Source: Antedon mediterranea (lineage: Eukaryota > Echinodermata > Crinoidea > Comatulida > Antedonidae). From it: a DNA stretch of 64,000 nucleotides. Made by a program: the position numbers and the translations under genes. The notes beneath the pieces are model-generated. The model saw only the letters and a program-made list of their open reading frames with translations, ran no database searches and was not told the DNA's origin. Below, piece by piece: positions 13,086 to 60,498 of this stretch. Position 1 is the first letter of the stretch; each line of letters opens with the position of its first letter. The stretch lies in assembly GCF_964355755.1 (NCBI RefSeq), contig NC_092674.1, forward strand, positions 25,134,001 through 25,198,000, in the 5' to 3' direction.

Positions 13086-13444
13086 GACTAGGACCATTGT
13101 CATGCCTGTGCATACGTTGAGTTTCGGGTTTGAAAATGTTTTCAAGTTGTCTGGTCCATGATGTTAGGTCCAGATGACAACCCCGGATTCATGCTATCAA
13201 TGCATTTGTATTTAATCGGAACCTTGTTAGAATTATTTAAGGTGTACCAAGTCAATATAACAACAGGACAGGACTAGGACGATACTCTCATGTTTGTGCA
13301 TGCGTTTGAGTTTCAGGTTTGAACATTTTGTCAAGTTGCCATTTAGGTCGCGATCTAGGTCCAGGTGAAAACCCTGGATTCATGCTATCTTATCATTTGT
13401 ATTTAATCAGAACCTTGTTAGAACTATTTTAGGTGTAGGCCTAC
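13086..13444. repeat. Diverged tandem duplication, about 187-bp period
   Basis: Copies 13086-13248 and 13273-13444 share GACTAGGAC, GAGTTTC, GGTTTGAA, GGATTCATGCTATC and ACCTTGTTAGAA in order. Confidence 0.85.
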
Positions 13445-15190
13445 CAAATATATAACAACAGAACACTGCGCTCGTTTTGCCAAGATAGGAACTCGTAACA
13501 GTCCTTGATCTTATATCTGCGACAAATACCAACAGTACAATGTACATTTTCTCCGCGGCGCGCGGTGTCTGTTAAGAGGCGTGGAACTGATCGGTTCTGG
13601 TCCGAAATTAATAAAAAACAATATTTTGGCACATATGGCGTTTCATATGTAGAATACACCGAGATCGTATTTTTGGACAAAAATCGAAACGCCGTCTGGT
13701 AGATTAACATAAAAAAGGAAATTGAAATACAGACTTGGGGCAAGTCTAACACAGGTCTCCGGAGCTCAGCATCCTGTTGTTAGTGTACGGTCTTCAAGAA
13801 AAATTCGATTGATACGACGTAACTTCGGATAACTGACATAAAATGTAGAATTCACATGTCAAACTTTTCCACACAAATTTGTTAAACTATCTGGACTTAT
13901 TAGTTATGTTCCGATAAGTTTTTTAAAATGTGAAAACATTAATTTACATTGACAGATCCACATTCTTTGTTTATGTTAACATTAGTTAAATTGAAAATGT
14001 GTCAATCTATTGGAAATCTATACGAGCAGATGGTCGTGATCTCAAACCACCTTGTCAGTTTAAATACCACACATTCTAGTCATTCTCAGCACTATTTACA
14101 ACCAATTATTGTAAGCTCTAAACATTTTGTAATTAAAAAACGTGTTTTAATATTTATGGAAGTTCAAAGGCCTTGATAACAAACGGCGAAAGATAATTTA
14201 CATTTTTCAGAAAACAGTTTATCCATTTTGATGAAAATGACATATTCGAATCGAATGACGTCATGATAAAAACAATAAAAAAACAATGATAATATCGTAA
14301 TGTAGTTTTCAAAAATGTCTTCTTTTGTTTATATAATTCAATTCAATAAACTTTATTGTCAAACTCATGAATGGCTTGAAACTTTGGCTGAAAGTACACA
14401 CATTAAAATTGTCTAAAAACAGTAAAAAATAATAAAATCACATAAAACTGAGAACAAGATGTCATATAAAAAGTTAAAAGAGGGCACACAAAATACAAAT
14501 TGAGTTAAAAATACAGCTGAAATACTTATTGCGTTTATCTTTTCCACATTACATTAAAATTTAAGTTGAAAAAGCACATATTTATCTACCTGTCGTTCGA
14601 CATCGACCGTAATAGTTTTTTTTTTAAAATAAATAATAATAATTGTTTTTCAATACAAAAACGTTAGTTATTTAAAAAAAAACTTTCTTTCCAGATGGCC
14701 TACATAGACTAGATTAGGTCCATAAGTATAACCGATTCTCGGTATATCTATAATTTGTCAATATCATACGGTAGACATTATACAGTGCCATATACGTATC
14801 ATTTGACGCCTGTATCCATATGTCATAAACCTGTGTGTGACATAATACCGCCGATACATGTGATACATATTATGTGACACTGTATTACAGAATTCTCCTA
14901 ATTATAATGACATTATGCAGAAACAGTACAGACTTGGAGGATATTATTTTTATGCCTAAAAAAATATTCAGTTTCTTTATATCACACGTTGATAAAATGT
15001 AAAAATCTCGAAATTATGCACAGGTGTCTCAAAAGTGCACATTATAATATTGCGATGCTATTTAAAATATGAAGTTTACGTGAGTCTGGAGAACAATAAT
15101 GTAATAAATGATATATTATGGAATTCCGCACCGACATTCAGAATTCATAATTAATGTTTGCCAACGCACAAATGGCATGTTTTCTCAAAT

Positions 15191-15470
15191 CATACTATAA
15201 TGCACAGAGCTCAAATGTTGTGTCCTAAAGGCTTTTAAACCAAAGTGGATTGTTGAAACATGGAGGTATCTTATTTTATACATCCATGGTTGAAGAAATG
15301 ACTGCATCATGTATTATATCACTGTAGTTATTTATCGGGTCATACTATAATGCACAGCGCTCAATAGTTGTGTCCTAAAGGCTTTTGAACAAAAGTGGAT
15401 TGAAACGGAAATGGAGTATCTGATGTTATACCTCTATATTACTGAAATGACTGTATCATGTACTATATCG
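15191..15470. repeat. Tandem duplication, 150-bp period
   Basis: Copies start at 15191 and 15341 with CATACTATAATGCACAG; both continue GTTGTGTCCTAAAGGCTTTT and AAAGTGGATTG. Confidence 0.88.
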
Positions 15471-15889
15471 GTTTGATTATGCCGCCGGACAAAGTCAAAT
15501 TATGAGTTCGATATAGGCCTATTTCTTGTAATAAAATATATTTGCAGTCAATTTTTGCTATCGGAGGTGATGATTTGCGAAATGTTAAAACTTCTTTCTT
15601 TTTTTTAAATAAAAAAAATATTTTGTTGAGAGTCTAGAAAACTAAGATCTAGAAAACTAAGAATTAAGATATCTTAGTTTTCTAGATTTTGTTATCTCTG
15701 CACACGTTACTTGACATTTACCTTGATTCATATAAAGTTAGGAGTGTAATTCTATAATTTATATTAATAAGTAATAAACAAACAAAACAAACAGTTTTCA
15801 CAGATTTCACAGTTACGACGTCACAGTACAAATTCGGAAGGTTCTAACAATATTTCTCTTCGTAGAAAACAAACACGTTAGGCCTAATG

Positions 15890-16132
15890 AAGCTTTGTCT
15901 ACACTATCAAACTTTATGTGTCAAAAAATGTGATGTGCCCATATATGGACATGATGATGTCATATCACTACCATATGTAAGCATAGTTCTATCAATCAAT
16001 CAATCAATCGTTCAATTTATATAGCGCCATTCCAACATTCATTGCTTATGGCGCTGTAGAAAAAAATCTACCATATTTGGGCACATCAAACTGTTTTGAC
16101 ACATAAAGTTTGATAGTGTAGACAAGGCTTTA
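15890..16132. mobile_element. MITE family A, copy 4, split by a LINE 3' end
   Basis: Left and right arms are intact, but about 77 bp (15990-16066) interrupts the loop. The insert read on the minus strand ends GGCGCTATATAAATTG followed by GATT repeats, typical of a non-LTR retrotransposon tail. Confidence 0.85.
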
Positions 16133-17376
16133 CAGTGCATTGCTTCGTACTATTTAAGTTTCCACTAGCGACGGCGCACGTTTCAAATAAATATGTCGAA
16201 ACATGCTGGAGTTTCCATTTTTTTAGCAATCGAGACAACTGAATCAGATAGATTTAGAAGATAGAATTGCTGGCTAGGAAAGATTGTCCAATAAATTGTT
16301 GGTCTGTGTTTTGAAAAGGGTAGACCTATAAGTCAGTCGGAAAAAAGAAGATGGGGAGGGGTTCTTTTTGAATTCTAAACCCTGGCTGTGGCCTTATTCT
16401 GTTATTAGGCCTATGTCCATGGCCTATATATATCTTACATATTCTGTATACCTGTCTACTAGGCATACTTAAATACGTAATAGAATGTTAGGTGTAAAGT
16501 GACAACATTATACATTAAGTTCCAATAAACGAACAAATCATCATCTTTTTCATCATCATCATCACCATCATCGTCATCTACTCATCAACAAAAAACGAAC
16601 CGACCGAAAGTAAAACTACTGTAATATATATATATATATTGTTGTGATAGACGTGTGTCACACGTGTCGAACATACGGAGCAATGGTAACGTTTTTTGAT
16701 CAGCACTGTTGGGCACTGCCTTTGAATTATCGAAAACTACTCTAATAACAGCGATCATTCTACAACCTGATAATAAGCTTCATCATCAAAAGTAAATAAA
16801 TAACGAATCATTAGTTCAGGCCGTACACATCATTACTGTTAATTCTTAATTTGACAGCTAAGCCAGGTGCCACGCGACAAGCGGTTCAGTTTGGTTACCG
16901 GTACATCCATGTGGTAAAGCATGCACACGCCTAACACCAGGGGCATGTAAATTGTAAAAAATGTTTAAATTTTTTGAAATAAAAATCAAAAGACAAACAT
17001 TTAAATACCTAAAAATTATAGGCAAACGGTACGGTGTGTAGGCCTACTATTTGTTGTTTATTTGTTGCTCATTCATCAAAATACAAAATTACAACACATA
17101 TACAAATGACAGGATGATAGCAAGAGGATAACCCTATAGCTCTAGAGCTTGTTTCGATAGGGGTCCCCGACAAACTCACGGGATATAGCCTAACACAATT
17201 TAATTAAGATACGTTCATTTTTATTGACGATCAAAATGACTGAACATCGACTTTACATTCATCGATAACATTCCGTCGATGTTCATAAAATGGCATGTTA
17301 ATAATAATGATCACTAGAAATTAAAATTTCAGATATAATTTCTAAAGATTGAGATTAGCAATGATTCCAAACTTAC

Positions 17377-17800
17377 CGAGAAAAGCCGCTAACTCCAGGA
17401 ATGTTCTGCCTTTGGATTTGACGTTCCCGCTTCCTACTTCTAGTTTCCTGTTCGATAAATGTAAATGTTCTCTCTCCTTATGATGTTACAACTTCTAAAT
17501 AATTATGATGTTCACTTTGCCGTTTTCCAATGAAGAATGTGTTATTGCTGCTGCTCCTAAATTCCTTGTACCCAAATTGACGACAAGTTAGGGCAATTTC
17601 TGACTTATCTGGTGTCTATCCCGCGACGTCCAAGCACCGTCTGTCACCCCACAAACGAGTCGTCAGGTTTTAAAACAAGCAGTCAATCGGTGGACACAAA
17701 GAAGGCTACGATTGAAAGATACACAAACACAATCGTCGTTGAATTCATCGACACAAGTGATCAACTATTCTTGGCTGCAGTGGCTTAATTACAAATCATC
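17377..17800 (-). other. Probable 5' UTR first exon of the D-cysteine desulfhydrase-like gene
   Basis: On the minus strand a strong donor CTCG/GTAAGT lies at 17377/17376. Upstream sequence is less AT-rich than its surroundings. Joined to the exon at 6321, all frames except the one reading into the ATG at 6300 hit stops, and that frame has a stop (TAG) upstream and no earlier ATG. This fits a non-coding leader followed by an 11-kb intron. The upper boundary is a guess; no TATA box or initiator is convincing. Confidence 0.4.
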
Positions 17801-20190
17801 CTCTACACTCGTTGATGAATCATAAAATACTATGGAACGCAAAAGTGGGATGGCGCAGTAGTATAAAAACTGAGTGACACAACTGAAATATTAGTAATTG
17901 TTTCTCTTCTTGTTTTTGTTGTAAGCTTTGCATATGGATGTAATATCCGAAATAAAGAAATGAATCAATGAATATAATGGTGTCCCTGATTTTTTTTTTA
18001 TTATTCAATGTTATTATTAAGTAACAAAAAATGGACCGAAACATAATTTATTTAGCTAATATTAAAGATGTATTGTCCCCCAAAAAACATGAAAAATAAA
18101 GATTAATTAAATCAGACATTGAATAGGTTATTTTGTAGTTTTGTTAAAGTTAATTACTTTTGTAGTGGAAAAAATAATGTTTTCACTTATAAAATGACAA
18201 AATAAATGATTAAATTCAATCAAAAATCTATTGGCTGGCAGCCAATTTGACTATTTTTTTTGCTTTAATAATAATAATAATAATAATTTTTTTTCGATAT
18301 AATTTTTGTGTAGGCCGAGTGTGTATAAGAATTATAGGACATTAAAATGGCATATTCAACAACAAAAAAGGTTCAATAATTATTTTTTCAGGGGGACAAT
18401 ACATCTTTAAACCCCATAATAAAAAATTAATAATAATAACAAATTATGTTTCTTTTTATAAGTGAAATCTTTTAAGACTTTTAATAAATTATTGTTTCCT
18501 TCGATGGGGTGAAATCATATATTTTTGTTTCGTTTTTTTTCACAATTGAATAACTTTATTTATTGAACTAAAATATGGCCAAACTTTTTTTTATTCATAT
18601 ATATTTCGTTTTCATGTTTAGGGGGAACAATAGGCCCTACATTTTTACTTCGATTTCTATCAAACTAGTTTGACAAAAAAAAAGGTAGATGTGTCCAAAT
18701 TTGTAAATGATATGACGTCAACATGTCCATTATGGGCACATCACATTTTTTTTGTCACATAAAGTTTGATAGTGTAGACAGATCTTTACAGGAATGCATA
18801 ACGTATGTTAATTTATTTCGACAAAATAAACAGTTTATAAAGCCAGAATTGACAAACCAATATTTTGTTGTGTTGTTTTTATTTGACAAGATGAGTTTGG
18901 CGTTTCTCTTTCAAAAGCTAAGATAACAATATATTGGATCGGATCATGCAGCGTTAGATCGACTGTGTGGTGCTGCATTTTATCACATGAGACATTAGTT
19001 ATGTCACCATTCATCCGTTGAGTCGAAGAGAGAGACCTACTTTTGGCGCTGCGTACGCATTCTATGTCGTCATCTATCCATTATTTCCTCACAATGCAAT
19101 CAATGTGCACTGATTATTAACATCACACTGTCACTGCTACCAACAACATGATATATTACTCTGTTATTGTTATTTTTGTTCGCTTTCTAATCAGTTTTTA
19201 TTATAATTAGTTCATGCAGCTCCCTGGTTCATGTATAACGGAAGAGGAAATGTTGGAACAACGGTTCGTGGAAGGGATCTACCGTACATAAAAAAAAATA
19301 AAATAAACAACATATTCCGTTAGTATTGTTTATTTTTCTTTTTTTGTCTTGTGTGAGTTCTTCTCACGTTTATTTAAATTCTCATTGATGAATATATTAT
19401 ATACATATAAGTACATTTGTGACAATTAAAAGTAAGTGTTTAAAGTAGGTATAATTCAAGTATATTTACATAATAAGATGCCAAATGGCGGTAAAATACT
19501 TGATTAAAATTTTCTTGTTAAACTATCTTATTTGTGTTCTTATTTGTGTTCGAGTAGAGAGGCTATAAACCCAGGGGAGGAAAATGTAGTATCCTCCCTT
19601 TTCACCAAAATAAGATGGATGGAATGAAAAAAAAAATATGGTTTATTTTTCACCGGTTTCTACAAAACAGTATGTTTGATGAATGTATTTTTTCTTCACT
19701 CATAATTATGTTATTTAGATTACTAACATTTCACTAGAAAACTTTTTAATAATGTATGGTACGCATAAAGACCTGTTAGACGTTTTTAAAAGGCTTTTTA
19801 TTTAATTGTTATTATTTTTTTTTTCATACGTAAATAATATAATATTTATAATAAATAATATTGTAAAAACCTGTTACAACTAAAACGTTAAAAACATTTT
19901 TTATTATAAAATTGTGTATGTCGCCCTCTTTATTTTTTCAGCCTTGTAACTAATAGAGGGCGTTAGTTCTATGCGAAATGGGCCGGAAGTGGACTTGCTG
20001 CAGAGAGAAAGTGACTAAAGAATTGTCTCTGGGAAGAATACATATTTCAAATGAAAAATAACATATTTTATTGATGAGACAGAGCTTCGAAATTTATCTA
20101 CTGAGTTGATGAAACATCAATTTCATTGTCACATCGGATGTATTAACAGTAGTATTTATTTTTGGGATAATTACTGCCCGTAACAGAGAC
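17801..20190. other. Divergent intergenic region and kinase 5' UTR
   Basis: No coding exon seen. It holds a truncated MITE (18658-18788), long A/T runs and the likely kinase leader from about 19.95 kb, which is less AT-rich (GGGCCGGAAGTGG at 19980-19992). The exact promoters of the two divergent genes cannot be located; there is no clear TATA box or CpG island. Confidence 0.5.
18658..18788. mobile_element. MITE family A, copy 5 (left end truncated)
   Basis: Begins within CAAACTAGTTTGAC and keeps the right arm to GACAGATCT then TTA. Confidence 0.8.
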
Positions 20191-55376
<35,186 letters not shown>

Positions 55377-55888
55377 GGTATCCGTATAATTGACGAAGGG
55401 CCTAGCCAGTGTATCAAAGATCAAAGATTGTCTGTATCTAAGTTAATCAACTTAGCTACAGGGTGCTATATAAGGTTTATTTTGAGTTGTTAAGAACAAA
55501 TTTGTGTTAGCATCTCCTGCATAACAATCTTGAGTAATCGTCAAAATCCTTTGCCTGGCTCAAAATATCTGTTTTCCATGTCTTGTTTTTAGAAATTATT
55601 TTAAAAACCAAAACAAAACTATTTTAGACGTCGACGTTGGGGGAGTTGACTATTGACCATATGATGGCATTATTCTTAGGTTATTGTCGTTTGTGTAACT
55701 AAAAATAATTAAAAGTTGTTTAATATTTGCTCCTAACAGTATACTGTATGCAATTTGTTGGGTTAAATACAATTTTGTAACTCGGAATCTATTTGTACTG
55801 AAGAATGAATGTTATGCTGTTAGGGAGCTTTCAGGTTGGCTACAACTAACCACCTATGACCTATGCATTGATGTGTCGGTCATCGAGC

Positions 55889-55894
55889 AATAAA
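55889..55894 (+). promoter_or_regulatory. Candidate poly(A) signal of the kinase gene
   Basis: First AATAAA after the stop, 513 nt downstream. Other AATAAA hexamers follow in this AT-rich sequence, so the true 3' end is uncertain. Confidence 0.3.
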
Positions 55895-56065
55895 CTGACG
55901 AAGAAAGTCCTAACTGTTCCAACATGCATGCGATGGATTGACATGACCTAAATGGAAATCTCCTTTATATAAACAGCTTTATATAGTGGGTCAAAATGAG
56001 GTCAATTATCATAGTTTTGTGTTATATTGAATAAGTGCTCGTCTATTTTTTTTATATCTGCTGGC

Positions 56066-56226
56066 CAGTGGCGTAACAGCTATGATCGCTCACTGGCTAA
56101 ACCCATAGGCCCCGGAGCTTATGGGGACCCCTGAGCAGTGCCCGGAGGAAGAAAGACATTAAAATATGTCGAAAAGGGCCAAAAAACGCCTTCAGCGTTG
56201 GAGGGCCACTCTGCGTTACGCCATTG
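56066..56226. mobile_element. hAT-like MITE with perfect 8-bp target duplication
   Basis: TIR CAGTGGCGTAAC / GTTACGCCATTG. Target duplication CTGCTGGC at 56058-56065 and 56227-56234. 161 bp, non-coding. Confidence 0.92.
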
Positions 56227-56819
56227 CTGCTGGCGTAAAAAAAAACAACATATTTAATAACAATCGTTTACTAATTGTTAATTTCAGTAGAAATGGGTTC
56301 ATACAAAAATTGATTCATTTTATTCTGTTTTTAATGCCTAAAAATGTACAGTTTTTACCCTGTAACTTTTGTTTTGTAAATAATTTTTTTTATGTTGGTT
56401 TCAACATGGCAACATGTGGCATATTTAGACCATAATTCGTAATATTGCTGAAAAATATTTTTGTTGAAACTTGATAATTATGGTTTTTTTATTTTGTGGA
56501 ATTACACATAAAATATGATATTTACCATAATATCCAAAGCTAATTTTGTATCAATTCATCCCTATTTTAATAGTCTTCCTTGAGGTATGGTAAATAATTG
56601 TTATTTTAAAGGTCTGATTTTGATAGCAATTTATATTAACTTTGTTGATTATATTGTATTTAATCATAAGAACTTGTACACTAGCACAAGACGTATTTGT
56701 GTTTTGATGGTAACTCATTTGAACAACTCTTGTTGTGAATATTAGGAATTTTATCAATGTTTACAAAATGTGTTTGTGATGGTTGATTGGTTAACACATG
56801 TTTTTGCTCTGTGATCGAT

Positions 56820-57190
56820 ACATTGGTTGGTTTTTTTCGTGACTTACTGATCGATTGATCAACTTATTTACTGATCGATTTATTTGTTGATAGATCAATT
56901 TATTAATTGATCGATTGATTTATTGATAGAATGATTATTTATCGATACTGATAGATCCGATTTATTTATCGATCGATTGAATATTTATCGATACTTATAG
57001 ATCGATTATTAATTGATCGATTGATTTATTGATCGATTGATTATTTATCGATTGATGTACTGATCGATTTATTTATCGATCGATTGATTATTTATCGATT
57101 GATGTGCTAATCGATTGATTTATTGATCGATTTATTATTCATCGATCGACTTATTTGCTATCGATTGATTTAGTGAACGATTGATTGATT
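56820..57190. repeat. Degenerate GATCGATT/ATCGAT-rich array
   Basis: Dozens of overlapping GATCGATTGATTTATT-like units without a fixed period. Confidence 0.9.
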
Positions 57191-57788
57191 TACTTTACGT
57201 ATTAATATGTTTGATCAATTGCATGATCAAATCAGGAAAAAATCAAAACCGTTTAGATAATTTAATAACATCTTAATAGGTTGTTTTGTAATTATGTTTT
57301 ATATATAAAAGATACAATTTCCCTGTAGTCGTACCGCTTCCATTTCTGTAACTAAATTCTAAGCTGAACCCCCAGCCATCCCCAAATCTTCTTCTCTATA
57401 CTTAATATTTGGTTATTAAATGTGATTATATTAACATTCTCGGAGATAAAATAGCGCCTTTGATGAATTTAAACAGTAATTTTTACATTGTTCTATATGC
57501 ACCGATATTCCTCCAAAATCTGTTTTTTTTTATTCTGTGCCATTTTATAAACCATAGTTTGGATATTATTTTATTGGCCTCTTTCTATAATAATGTTACT
57601 TCAATTTTATCTTGGTTTACAATATTTTATGATTTGTTATGGAACGTAAATAATTTTAATTAGTTGGTTGATCAAGTGATCGATATATTGATAAAGTGAT
57701 GGATGATTGATTGATTATAAGTGTGATCGAATAATTATGGGAATTACCGACTTTGTATTAGACTAATGTTTGTACGATCAAACAATTA

Positions 57789-58030
57789 TTGATTGATATA
57801 TTGACTAAGAATCGATCGAATACTGTAGTTATTGACCAATTTATTGACTAAAAATCGTTCGAATAGTTGTTGAACACTTTAGTGACTCTCGGAAGCGATC
57901 GAATAGTTATTGAACGACTTAATTGACTTTCGGAATCGATCGAATAGTTATTGAACACTTTATTGACTCTCGGAATCGATCGAATAGTTATTGAACGACT
58001 ATCGACTATCGGAATCGATCAAATAGTGAG
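57789..58030. repeat. About 40-bp minisatellite containing ATCGATCGAATAG
   Basis: Five to six diverged units with CGATCGAATAGTTATTGAAC and TTGACTCTCGGAAT, downstream of the kinase gene. Confidence 0.88.
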
Positions 58031-59239
58031 AGATTTTCTACACAATTGGGTCGTACCATTTTGAAGATATCCGTGTGTAAAAAAAAACAGGCATGGTTAA
58101 AAAAAAGTAAATAGAGGCTGTGTAAATTTTATGGAATCGTAGGAGTACAATGTATATGGTTAGATACCCTGTTTTGCATTGATATAGAAATGCGTTGTAA
58201 ATAAAACAAAATAAAAACTGTTAGGCTATGTATAACGAATTATTACAGATTCTAACATTTTAATGTTTGCTATTGTAATTAAAAACAATACTTTTATTAA
58301 CAATAAGATTAACTATTGTAATAAAATTATTATTTTATTATTGACAATATAAATTTATTATTATTATTGTTGTTTCATATTATGTGCCGTATTGATACAC
58401 TTTATTTATTTTATTATAAATATTGATTGACTTGATATCAGCCTAAACAGTATGTAATGTATTTTTTAAAATGTTAGTATGAACATTTTTAGTATAAAGA
58501 GAATCGTGAGTTTACCCAAGTTTGTTTATTTCTTTTTAAAATGAGTTTTAGACATTTTGTACAACGAACGTTTGAGTTGTCTGCAACACATTTTAAAAAC
58601 CATTTACCCGTTTGTTTTAGTTTGTTATTTTCGTTGTTAATTCCACGAAAGAGAGACAAATGTTGGCGCATGCGTGCTAAAGGTTACACGTGACTATTAC
58701 GCGCGTCTTAAATTGTTTGTGGTTTCTCACTATTTTGTTTAATTTATTTTTTTATACATTCATGCAACGTTATAACCTTCACAAACCGATTGTCTGCCAA
58801 CTACGTCTGGTTTTAGAGGCTATTATTGCCCACAACGTGCAATTTAATTTTTTTTTTATGGTAATGCTATTTGTTTTCAGTTTTTGTTAATATTATATAT
58901 ATAGGTTGTATAGTAAAGTTTTAAAATAAACTTGTCTTTCGATTATATAGTATAATTAATGTAATTATGCAAAATAGTCAAGTCATTAATGAGCATTTAT
59001 GTTATTTTTTATTAGCCACGTTAATCATTTTTTTTTAGTTATGGACACGAAGTATGTAAAATTAAAAATATATACACCACTGATAGTTCAGCCTACGTTT
59101 TGTTTTATTACTGTCTATTTGTTTCTAGAACGCGGAGAAAATACAATGTAACAAAGCAAACATTGTATTGACTAATTGTTTTTAGTGGACTGTCTTTCAC
59201 AACCTTTGCTTTTGTATCTTTTTATTTTTCCCCTCTTAA

Positions 59240-59284
59240 GGGTCTTTCACACCGGAACCGTGCCGGAGCAGGTGTGAAAGGCCC
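59240..59284. mobile_element. 45-bp palindromic element flanked by TTAA
   Basis: GGGTCTTTCACACC ... GGTGTGAAAGGCCC hairpin with TTAA at 59236-59239 and 59285-59288. A TTAA duplication points to piggyBac-type insertion. Its right TTAA is shared with MITE B copy 2. Confidence 0.7.
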
Positions 59285-59286
59285 TT

Positions 59287-59467
59287 AAGCGTGGTTCCCA
59301 CTAGCGACGCAACACAAGGACGTAACGCAACGCAAGTGAATTGACCAATCACAAGCGATGGCTTATTCGCTTGTGATTGCTAACCGTCTATAACTTCGCT
59401 TGTCATTGGTTAAAACGCTTGCGTTGCGTTTACGTCCTTGCGTTACGTTCTAGTGGGAACCAAGCTT
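59287..59467. mobile_element. MITE family B, copy 2
   Basis: TIR AGCGTGGTTCCCAC / GTGGGAACCAAGCT, TTA target duplication. The centre carries an inverted GACCAATCACAAGCGATGG motif. Confidence 0.88.
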
Positions 59468-59540
59468 TAGTTACTCACATTATTGTACTTTATTATTTTT
59501 ATGAGTTTTAAAAGAAAAAATAAATGTTACTTTTTGGCTT

Positions 59541-59682
59541 AAGCGTGGTTCCCACTAAGACGCAACGCAAACTAGTTGACCAATGACAAACGACAGATCG
59601 AATAATCCATTGTTTGTAATTGGTCAAATCACTTATGTTGTGCATACTCCCTTGCGTTGCGTCCTAGTGCGAACCAAGCTTT
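59541..59682. mobile_element. MITE family B, copy 3, with a trailing fragment to 59731
   Basis: TIR AGCGTGGTTCCCAC and CGAACCAAGCT with TTA flanks. It is followed directly by a solo right end (GCGTCCTAGTGGGAACTAAA) at 59683-59731. Confidence 0.82.
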
Positions 59683-60451
59683 AACGATGCGCAGACGTCC
59701 TTGCGTGGCGTCCTAGTGGGAACTAAACTTTATGAAGGTATAACTGGGATTGTGCAGGTGAAGTGTCATAGCCAACAGTATGTGCACAAATATGTACATT
59801 CAATTTAAAAAAAGAACCAATGAAAATACATGTTCAGTAATGCGCATGTCCAATTTGAAACATTTAAATACGTTACGTCAGTCTTTCTTGTAAGAATGTA
59901 TAGGAACTATACATATTTAAATACGTTACGTTGGTATGTGTTGCTCAATGGTATGTGAGCAGGCGTTGAATTTTCTCCCCGTTAAGAAGTAGGTGTTTCA
60001 ATGTCTTATCATGGAGGTCGTCTTATATACAATAAGGAAGATTGATATAAAATGTTTTTGATTTATACTATTACGACGGGAATTGTTTGTCTGTCTTATG
60101 ATTATTATTATGGGAATTTATTTGCTCTTCTTGTTTGCGAGATGTAGAAATTATCAACATTTAAATACGTTACGTCAATGTGTATCTCAATGAAATGTGT
60201 ACCGGCGTTGAATTTTCGCCGTTAAAGAAGATTTTTTCTTATGACTTTCTTATACACAATGGAGATTGGTATAAAATGCCTTGGAATATATCCGTATGAA
60301 TTTACTAACGGAATAGTTTGTTTACGCATCATGGGTTGCTTTGTGGAATAGGTGTTCATTATCGAGGAATTTATACAAGGTTAGTGTCAAACAAATTGCT
60401 ATTTATTTTTTATAGACTTATGGCTAAATATAAGATTTTTTACGTCTATGA

Positions 60452-60498
60452 GATGAGCGCTCACTGACTTAACTTAGGGGCCCGAAGCTTATGGTCCC
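60452..60498. mobile_element. Fragment of the hAT-like MITE
   Basis: GAGCGCTCACTGACTTAAC followed by GGGGCCCGAAGCTTATGG matches the interior of the two full copies. Confidence 0.6.

Larger units (their letters stand above)
10523..13748. repeat. Inverted repeats about 3.2 kb apart
   Basis: Outer 12-bp ends TAGACTTGCCCC / GGGGCAAGTCTA. Inner arms 10545-10612 and 13621-13689 are similar in inverted orientation (TTTTTGTCC ... AAACGCCATATGTGCC). May bound an old composite element or be two inverted copies of one repeat. Confidence 0.6.
6322..17376 (-). other. Long first intron of the D-cysteine desulfhydrase-like gene
   Basis: Holds the RT fragment, foldback, MITEs, SINE and duplications listed separately. 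7.3-8.6 kb and 14.2-15.1 kb look like unique AT-rich sequence. No further coding exon was recognised. Confidence 0.45.

Noticed and set aside
13441-13752. 103-codon minus-strand frame
   Set aside because: Covers one arm of the 10.5/13.7-kb inverted repeat; no recognisable protein.
57409-57663. 84-codon open frame downstream of the kinase gene
   Set aside because: Hydrophobic AT-rich composition only; no start context, domain or splice support.
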